The translations under genes and the position numbers were made by a program. From positions 1-7,757 of the forward strand of contig WTHW01000242.1 of the NCBI GenBank assembly GCA_011526395.1: DNA of 7,757 bases. Direction: 5' to 3'. The notes under the pieces are model-generated. The model searched no databases and was not told the DNA's origin. It saw only the letters and a program-made list of their open reading frames with translations. The stretch is from Alphaproteobacteria bacterium (GTDB lineage Bacteria > Pseudomonadota > Alphaproteobacteria > Puniceispirillales > Puniceispirillaceae). Shown piece by piece: positions 6,578 through 7,757 of this stretch. Each line of letters begins with the position of its first letter. Position 1 is the stretch's first letter.

Positions 6578-7228
6578 TCAGCTTAACGCTTCACGTTGAA
6601 GGCGCAATATCACGCCATCCCCCGCGACGAGGCTATGATATTGTTCTGTTACTACTTTCTGCGAAACAGGGACATTGGTCAATTCTTCATTTACGCCTTT
6701 ACCCTTCAAAAGCCAAAAAATTTGACCCTCTTTATGTTGTGGCGCAGTCCAATCTAGCAGGCGATCAAGAGGTGCGAAGGCTCTCGCTGTAATGATATCA
6801 GCATCTTGGAAGGGTAAGCTTTCCAATCTTGTGTTATGTATCGTGGCTTTGGCGCCAGTTTCGCGCAACGCTGTTTGCATAAAGGCACATTTGCGCGTAT
6901 CTGATTCTACCATGGCTACATTATGGTCTGTCATAATGGCCAAAATGACAGCTGGCAGGCCTGCGCCTGAGCCTAAATCAAGAATATTAGCAGGCTCTTT
7001 TGGCAGGTGCGATATAAGTTGCGCACTATCTACGATATGACGCTCCCAAACATCAGCGATGGTCTTACCAGAGACGAGATTAATTGATCTCTGCCATTTG
7101 GCCAGCAGCGAGACATAATGGGAAAGCTTGTCACATGTTTCACGTGAAACATCATAATGATCAGATAGAAAGGATAAAGCTGTATCCTTCGTCCATTGTT
7201 TTGGTAATTTTGAAATCTCTGACGTCAT
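6578..7228 (-). CDS. rsmG: 16S rRNA (guanine-N7) methyltransferase RsmG (GidB)
   Basis: RsmG uses S-adenosylmethionine to methylate N7 of G527 (E. coli numbering) in the 530 loop of 16S rRNA. Loss of the family enzyme is known to give low-level streptomycin resistance. The protein has 216 residues, the normal length. Family features, in order, are DVSRETCDKL (26-35), LAKWQRSINLVS (42-53), VWERHIVDSAQL (60-71), the AdoMet-binding glycine loop ILDLGSGAGLP (82-92), VESD at 107-110 after motif II, ITARAFAPL (146-154) and LLKGKG (173-178). The ATG at 7228 has no convincing ribosome site upstream, only an AAGA about ten bases away. It starts 29 bases after the mnmG stop, so re-initiation or coupling is plausible. 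Codons 26-31 also form a perfect parS site, so this stretch of DNA serves both as code and as a ParB target. Confidence 0.97.
   Translation of the reverse strand: MTSEISKLPKQWTKDTALSFLSDHYDVSRETCDKLSHYVSLLAKWQRSINLVSGKTIADVWERHIVDSAQLISHLPKEPANILDLGSGAGLPAVILAIMTDHNVAMVESDTRKCAFMQTALRETGAKATIHNTRLESLPFQDADIITARAFAPLDRLLDWTAPQHKEGQIFWLLKGKGVNEELTNVPVSQKVVTEQYHSLVAGDGVILRLQREALS
7136..7151. other. parS: parS centromere site (perfect 16-bp palindrome)
   Basis: TGTTTCACGTGAAACA is an exact match to the widely conserved bacterial parS consensus and a perfect inverted repeat. It is the nucleation site for ParB, and the cognate parB and parA genes lie 0.6-2.3 kb away. It is embedded in rsmG: on the minus strand it begins with the last base of codon Asp26 and ends exactly with codon Thr31, encoding V-S-R-E-T. 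ParB spreading from this site would cover rsmG, mnmG and parAB, which may modestly affect their transcription (inference). Chromosomal parS sites of this family usually lie close to the replication origin. Confidence 0.96.
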
Positions 7229-7257
7229 GAATGATAAAATCTTAGGGGTTTAGATGT

Positions 7258-7757
7258 CTAGGCGCTTGCTGAGGTATCTTCTGCAGATATTTCTGTTGCG
7301 GCAGTTGCTCTGATATTTCGCAATACGGCCACAAGTGCAGCTGGCGTCAAACCGGGAATACGGCTTGCCTGACCAAGTGTTTCTGGCTGATATCGCTTTA
7401 GCAAATCTTGGCTTTCAGCAGATAGGCCGCCAATTTTTGAGAAATCAATATCATCAGGAATTAAGACATTCTCATCTTTGCGCATAGCATCAATATCTGC
7501 CTTTTGCCTGCGAAGATACCCCTGATAGCGGCGATCTGTCTCTAGCTGGCTATGATATTTTGCTTCAATCTTTGACAATTCCGGCCATAGAGACATGCAT
7601 TTCTCTATTGTGATGCCCTCAAGCGTTAACATATCACCTGCTGTTCTGGCACGCCCGTCACGTGGCGGCGGCAGGTCAGCTGATGTTAACTCTTTGGGAC
7701 CAGCGGATAGAGAGTCTAGCAAATTGGTCGCTTGTGATAGAGCTTCTTTTTTCTGAT
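7258..7757 (-). CDS. mnmG: tRNA uridine-5-carboxymethylaminomethyl modification enzyme MnmG (GidA), C-terminal part
   Basis: Only the last 165 residues are present; the frame is open to the right edge of the window, so the start lies outside. MnmG is an FAD protein that works with the GTPase MnmE to install the carboxymethylaminomethyl group at wobble uridine 34 of certain tRNAs. The visible part is the C-terminal helical domain that contacts MnmE and tRNA. It includes DGRARTAGDMLTLEGIT, then RRYQGYLRRQKADIDAMRKDE with the conserved Y-GYL-RQ motif and IPDDIDFSKIGGLS. Near the end comes SRIPGLTPAALVAVLRNIR, corresponding to the usual SRI-G-TPAAI signature. The FAD-binding N-terminal domain is not in view. 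The stop TAG at 7260-7258 precedes rsmG by 29 bases, giving the common mnmG-rsmG-parA-parB order. A TTG at 7722 is an internal Leu codon, not a start. Confidence 0.96.
   Translation of the reverse strand, partial: QKKEALSQATNLLDSLSAGPKELTSADLPPPRDGRARTAGDMLTLEGITIEKCMSLWPELSKIEAKYHSQLETDRRYQGYLRRQKADIDAMRKDENVLIPDDIDFSKIGGLSAESQDLLKRYQPETLGQASRIPGLTPAALVAVLRNIRATAATEISAEDTSASA

Noticed and set aside
7220..7227. TGACGTCA palindrome over the rsmG start codon
   Set aside because: At eight bases it is short enough to be expected by chance, and it fits no known operator that I can support here.

Overview
The window is a compact piece of chromosomal core genome, very probably from an alphaproteobacterium. 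The evidence is the gene set and order (DUF3576 lipoprotein, leuS, lptE, holA, facing parB, parA, rsmG, mnmG), alphaproteobacterial-style protein signatures such as the LeuRS editing-site stretch around GAIFGCPAHDQRD, and a by-eye shortage of GANTC, the target of the alphaproteobacterial methylase CcrM. Base composition looks moderately AT-rich, which would fit a marine lineage such as SAR116 or a relative. That placement is an inference and I cannot fix the genus.

Layout. Positions 1-39 look like the last codons of an outer-membrane beta-barrel protein ending in Phe, followed by a palindrome and a strong intrinsic terminator at 62-92. A plus-strand cluster follows (115-4792): a DUF3576 lipoprotein, leucyl-tRNA synthetase, the LPS-assembly lipoprotein LptE and the DNA polymerase III delta subunit HolA. 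It meets a minus-strand cluster tail to tail, and the two clusters share the four bases CTAG as both stop codons (4789-4792). In transcription order (right to left), the minus cluster is the C-terminal part of mnmG (cut by the window edge), rsmG, parA and parB. There is no gene-free stretch longer than about 120 bases, and no tRNA, rRNA, CRISPR array or mobile element was seen.

How the parts fit. The minus cluster joins tRNA wobble modification (MnmG), 16S rRNA methylation (RsmG) and chromosome partition (ParA, ParB). A perfect 16-bp parS centromere (7136-7151) lies inside the rsmG coding sequence, so the partition proteins and one of their binding sites sit within about 2.4 kb. The plus cluster combines an envelope lipoprotein of unknown role, translation (LeuRS), outer-membrane LPS assembly (LptE) and replication (clamp-loader delta).

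I do not see an undescribed biological system here. The observations most worth checking are the dual-coding parS, a partial parS-like match in leuS, the zero-spacing convergent gene junction, the GANTC shortage, an LptE with an atypical mature N-terminus, and a possible promoter overlapping the upstream terminator.
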